From: Leptoclinus maculatus
Taxonomy: Eukaryota > Chordata > Actinopteri > Perciformes > Stichaeidae
Assembly (NCBI GenBank): GCA_032191485.1
Contig: JAVDOI010000007.1
Span: 23,180,387 to 23,244,386, forward strand
Length of the DNA: 64,000 nt
Direction: 5' to 3'
The notes under the pieces are model-generated. The model saw only the letters and a program-made list of their open reading frames with translations, was not told the DNA's origin and ran no database searches. Shown here piece by piece: positions 59,167 to 64,000 of the stretch. The position numbers and the translations under genes were made by a program. Every line of letters starts with the position of its first letter. Position 1 is the stretch's first letter.

Positions 59167-61980
59167 AGATTTATCCTGCTACACCGCAAACGCCGCATTC
59201 TGGACAGGGGAAACAAAGGCTGTAATTCAAACAATATCATCCAAAAAGCTGCCGGGGGGGACGTGACACGTACGCACTGTTTCTGTGGCAGACTTTCAAA
59301 AGCACAGCCCAAAACAAATAAAATAAAGAATGACTTTGTGTAATTACAGTAAGTTTGTTGCTCTCCAGATGGAACTAAAGCAGTACTTTGCTGCACCCAG
59401 AATCCTTTTCTCTCATGCTTCTTGTCCTCCTTGAAGCACAACGGGACACACTTTGTTTTTGCACAGCTGTAATCCAGCTGTTGCACACGTATTTTTCATG
59501 AGGAAAAAAACGGGATAGCAGAGGAAGGCAAGAAACAAGTGCGATTAACATGGATTCCAATATCTTTTTGCACATTGAGAAAAAGCTGAATTTGCTTTTA
59601 GGAGGAGATCGACACCAGACATTATTTCTTCCCTGACAGACAGCGGAGAGGGAGGCAAGATACAGACTCCTTATTGTGTTTACTTTGTTCAAACGGGCTA
59701 GATGGAAGTATGAAAAGCATCTCCCTTGCTTCGTTCTAATAAGAATTCAGTTTTCCACTGAAATATCCCATGTGTGTCACATCGTCGCCTCTTTTCCACC
59801 AACAGAAACCCTCAGTAGAAAGGATGTGACAGCATATTTTACTTTCCCCTCAGCCACCATTAAAATTCCGTCGTCTTGAATTCATTTTTTCCTTCCCTCT
59901 CCAGTCGGGGGGCCGATACGACACTCCCCTCTAACAGCCAGAAGAACATACTTCTGTTTCAGTTCATCATTAAGCCGGAAGGCAAATATTAGTGCCATGT
60001 TGTTACTGACGAGAGCGCCCGTCGCTTTATCCAGAGTGACAGTTGTGCCTCGAGGACACCAACCGTCCCATCTGCCCAACAACCCTTCCCGAAATCGCGC
60101 AGTCCAGTATTTTCAGTTCACACAGCTCACATCATTAAAATATGATAACTCCAGATGCCACACACAGAGAGAGTGGGGAAACCTCCGTCTTATGTAACCG
60201 TCTTTGGTTGAACATGAAAATGATTCTGTCCGTGGTTAAACTCGTTGCAAATTCAAGTGTTCCTCCTCGTGCCCATCAGCCAAACAATGGACTGCTATTT
60301 TTGTGTACCCTTCATTATGTAACGGATATTACGCAACACAATAGAATTGGGATGAATTACAATACAGCATATCTGTTTGACTACAAACCGCTCCAGACCA
60401 TAAAGAAACACACACACACACAATATGTGTGTCTTCCTTAGGTGGGGTTGTTCTAGAATATGGTCTATATAATATAGACAGAGTGTTATTGATCCAGTCT
60501 TTGTGTGTGTCCACAGTGCGACTCTGCAACATATTTGATTGGCGAGATATGAAGCGGCACTAAGATGCAGACAATTATTGGAAAACGTGGCGATGTCGTA
60601 CATATTTTCTCTCTTCCTGCAGGTTTCTGCCTCTTCTTTTCCCTCCAGATGTTTTCTGACTTCACCGTCAAAAACCTCAGTGAAACCTATTTTATGGAGC
60701 GTTACAGCTAACCACCTCTAACATCGGACACAAAAAGTGATTCTATATTGCATATTATTTCCTAAAAAGTTTAGAAATACAAAAAACAAACAAATGCCGG
60801 CTATAACTCGTCTCCATTGATGAAACATTGGTATTTGATGTCTGCTTAGTTATTCTCCTCAGCCTTGTTCCTGTTTATCACTGCCGTGCTTGTCATGCAT
60901 ATTTGATGAGGCCGAGGCATTAGTGTCGATGAGTTGAATGGATCCCTGAGGTATAAAGACTGATGACTGTCTGAGCTGAAGGAACGCCTGCTCTCCGTCA
61001 AACGTGTCATTGTATATTCTGTCGAAAAGAGATTTAGAAAGATAGAAAGTACACGATCAACGCAAAGCAGAGCCATCTGTTTCCTGAACAGGAGTCCGAT
61101 GCACTGGACACGCTGGTAGCAGTGAGTTTGCGTGTCATTTAATAAAGTAATAATGATGAGGCCCGGGCATGGAGCCTGAATCGGTACTCTGTGTGTGTGT
61201 GTGTGTGTGTGTAAACGAGCCAATCATAAGAAGAGCTAAAGCCTAATTTATTTGTTCACTCTGCTCAACGCTGCGTCCCATTGCGCTACACTTATTTTGT
61301 TTGGTAAATGATCATTTTCATGTGTCAGGACATTGCTCTCTTCTTTGCAGATTACACTGTCAGAATCCATCCATCTGGACCCACACGCTACAGCCGCCAT
61401 CATATAATTGTATTAAGTCTGTTGGGGATCAAAGGTTTAGATCGCCTGCCAGTTCCAATGAAGATCAGAGACACACTGATGACCAATTCGGATTTTCCAT
61501 GTACAGTACATGGAAAATTCATTTTTTGGGGGGATAATTCTATATAATAATGAAAGACATTGGGTGAATTGCTCCCAAAAATACACAACTGTACCAGTGG
61601 AACCCAAATGCATTGTGTTCATTGGCTACATCTTGCTTACTGCCTCCTGATGGCTGAATGTGGTCAGTATTTATATGTACGGTCGTCTATTGCCTGTGTT
61701 TAATTTGTGATTGGCATTGTGAAAAGCCTGCAAAGCTGTATTTTTGATTCTACATCGAGTCCTTACACGTAGCTGTTGTGTGCCGTGTCATGTCCCCTGT
61801 GGTGTGTCAACAGGTCGTCTGCAGCATGAGTGAGAGGAGGAATGATTGTGTTTTAACACTCCGCAGACATGAGCAGTGAGGCTCTAAATACAAGGACCAC
61901 ACAGGGAGTTGAGTTTGAATGTGTGTGGACGAGGCAGCCTGAGGTTCTCCCATTGAGAAGCAAGTCAATGATCTATGATA

Positions 61981-62068
61981 CATTTGGAGGGTTATTATTG
62001 TACATTTGGAGGGTTATTATTGTACATTTGGAGGGTTATTATTGTACATTTGGAGGGTTATTATTGTG
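61981..62068 (+). repeat. 22-bp tandem repeat, four copies
   Basis: The unit CATTTGGAGGGTTATTATTGTA is repeated four times almost perfectly. The last copy is interrupted by GTG. Confidence 0.92.
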
Positions 62069-62959
62069 TGCATTTGACCTGAATAGCATTGGACAAAACG
62101 TGTGTAGCTGCTGACAGGACAGTACACACCGACATGCACATTAACACTTTCTGGAGTGAGTAGCTGTAAAAGGTGAAAGGTCAGGTCACAGATGCCTCAC
62201 TGCAGAGGCTGCACTCTTTATCCTGCTGTTACACTCAGCTGACCTCCAGTCTGTCCTCTTCTCTCCTCTCATGCTCAATGGTTTTCCGTTCACTAAAGCT
62301 TTTTTCTTTCTTCCTACTCTATTCTTTCTCTTCCAAAATGTGTCTTTGTTGTTTGTCTTTTTCCCCCTTCGTCTCTTCTCTCTCTCCATCTTCTTGTCTC
62401 TTCCCACTCACTTTCTATTCAGGCAGTTTCTCTCCAGGCCTTTTCCCCTCCCTCTCTCTCTCTCTCTCTCTCACTCTCTCCTCTGAAATATGTAAATGTG
62501 CTTCCCTTCTGTCCGTCTTTGCCTCAAACAGAACTGACTGTCACACTTACATTTTGAGAATCACCAACACCAAAAACCAAACAGGACAGTGACCACACAC
62601 AAACAATTAATAAAACTCTACTGAGCCCTGACCAGCAAACACACACTCTCAGACACACTTTCACTGCACTAGTTACTTAAAGAAAAACACGTAAATGCTG
62701 TGAACACAGAAAAAATGCCTCCACTTCAAATCCATTGCTCGATTTGTAACTTTTGTATGCTATTCCATGAAGACTGGTAGGTAGCTGACAAAATAAATAC
62801 AGTAAACAATATCAAGTCTTAAATAATGAATGGGAGTAAGAATACTGCAGCCTGTTTGTCCATTAGGACACCGACAGTACTACCATATCACATAAATCAA
62901 ATACAAACAAATACCGTGAATCATATATTTGTCCATATTTCCACTCAGTAAGCACTCAG

Positions 62960-63090
62960 CTGCTCGTATCCACACGTCAAAATGTCCTTGAGCAAGACGC
63001 TGAACCCCGAACTCCTCCCGATGGTTCAGACAGGACCTTGCTGTGTAGCTTCCTGTGACTGCAAAGTGCTTTGGATGAATGCAGTTCAGT
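62960..63090 (+). repeat. SINE fragment (body region)
   Basis: GTCCTTGAGCAAGACGCTGA, ACCCCGAACTCCTCCCGATG and GCAAAGTGCTTTGGATGAAT follow the order of the abundant tRNA-derived percomorph SINE whose other parts are at 21950-22090 and 23105-23170. Confidence 0.6.
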
Positions 63091-64000
63091 CCATCCATAA
63101 GTTGTAATGATGTAACAGCTCCCATTGCCACTTTGGCATGAAAATGCATTAAGTTGGTCTTTCTTTATGAATCGATTCAGTGTTTTATGCCCGTCATACT
63201 TTCAGAGCCCAATGTGACACATTCAGATTATTTGATGTGGCCAACAGTCTAAAACAGAGGAAATATAAATCTTGTCAAATATGAAAAAATGTATTTGTCA
63301 ATCCAATAATAATTCCAGCTTTAATTAATCCATAAGTTAAAAACGACTTCAACTGGTTATTTGATTGTTTTTTTCCCTCTGTGTGTTCAGTGGAAGTGAG
63401 CGTTCCCATCTGTGCTGTCAGAGATTCTGATTGGTGGGGGTCGGCCACAAGAAGAAATCTCACAGCTGTATGAAGGCAACTGAGGCTGCTGGCATATGCT
63501 GAGCGTGCAAAAACGCACACAACACACACGTATTCACACAGACTGCCTCCATGCATGAGTCAATCCCATATTCCCACTAACATGCTGGAAAGCCAGTGGT
63601 GCCAGTTGTGGCTTTCTCTCAGTGACAGCGATCTGAAAACAACAAACCAGTCGCACGGATGACAATCACCACACAAACCAACAAAAGCTCTGCCTCATTA
63701 AAAGCAAAGAGAGTCACATATGATGGGGAATCCAGAGCTGGTCTCTTTGTCGTTTTTTTTCTGCACTCGCTGGCACAGAGTTAGCCGTTCAGATGAGTTG
63801 CAGTGTTGGCCCTCGATCTCGGACCATCTGCTCCTGGTTTGATAGCAGCAAACACGGTCTGGTGAAGGGCCAGATGAGATGCTGCCTGGTGCCACTACCA
63901 CCGAGACACGAGCCCCGTGGGACTGCCAAGTGAGACCCGGACTTGAACGAGGATAGCTTCTGAGGATAGGACTGTATACACTGAAAGCTACGCTGGTGAG

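Larger units (their letters stand above)
56520..64000. other. Upstream flank or 5' intron of peak1: no gene seen
   Basis: No coding exon supported. It contains a poly-G run (59142-59166), a 22-bp tandem repeat (61981-62068), a CT-rich stretch (62445-62480) and a SINE fragment (62960-63090). Stretches near 58560-60700 are unusually free of simple repeats and could hold conserved non-coding elements or 5' UTR exons, but a single sequence cannot show this. Confidence 0.5.

Noticed and set aside
61869..62114. 81-codon frame with a repeated FGGLLLY motif
   Set aside because: The apparent protein repeat is just the 22-bp tandem repeat read in three successive frames.

Overview
This window comes from a vertebrate genome, almost certainly a teleost and most likely a percomorph. 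The evidence is three intron-containing genes with GT-AG splice sites, abundant long (CA)n/(TG)n microsatellites, and interspersed repeats typical of percomorph genomes (tRNA-derived SINE pieces, LINE 3' tails, a TA-flanked terminal-inverted-repeat element). There is no bacterial-style gene organisation and no CRISPR array. I found no convincing intact functional tRNA or rRNA gene.

All three protein genes are on the minus strand, in tandem, so transcription runs from high to low coordinates. (1) Catalase (cat), about 1309-5298. The first ten coding exons give residues 1-442; the last exons, carrying the C-terminal ~85 residues, are not in the window and should lie beyond its left edge. A TATA-less promoter with an inverted CCAAT box and a GC box sits just upstream (about 5409-5442). 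(2) Synaptotagmin-12 (syt12), coding 8293-18977. Seven coding exons give a complete 429-residue protein with one membrane segment and two C2 domains. A plausible non-coding first exon ends at 27826 in a GC-richer, low-complexity region, which would make intron 1 about 8.8 kb. (3) PEAK1 pseudokinase (peak1), coding 33182-56395. Four coding exons give a complete reading frame of about 1918 residues, with a likely 2.7-kb 3' UTR down to a poly(A) signal near 30467. The 5' UTR part of the first coding exon probably begins at 56517, and the rest of the 5' end lies further right, possibly outside the window.

The remaining sequence is introns and intergenic DNA. It holds a 102-bp minisatellite (about 11019-11600), several microsatellites and homopolymer runs of 20-27 bases, a ~300-bp TA-flanked inverted-repeat element (24763-25063), and a related 1.15-kb composite (47173-48319) whose arms of about 460-480 bp form a very large near-perfect palindrome inside a peak1 intron. 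The right-hand 7.5 kb (56.5-64 kb) has no coding gene I can support.

The three genes do not form a pathway: catalase is a peroxisomal antioxidant enzyme, Syt12 a vesicle membrane protein, and PEAK1 a cytoplasmic/cytoskeletal signalling scaffold. Their linkage is ordinary eukaryotic neighbourhood. I did not find a clearly new biological system. The most unusual items are the giant inverted repeat, the extended Q/H-rich C-terminus of PEAK1, and the 102-bp minisatellite.
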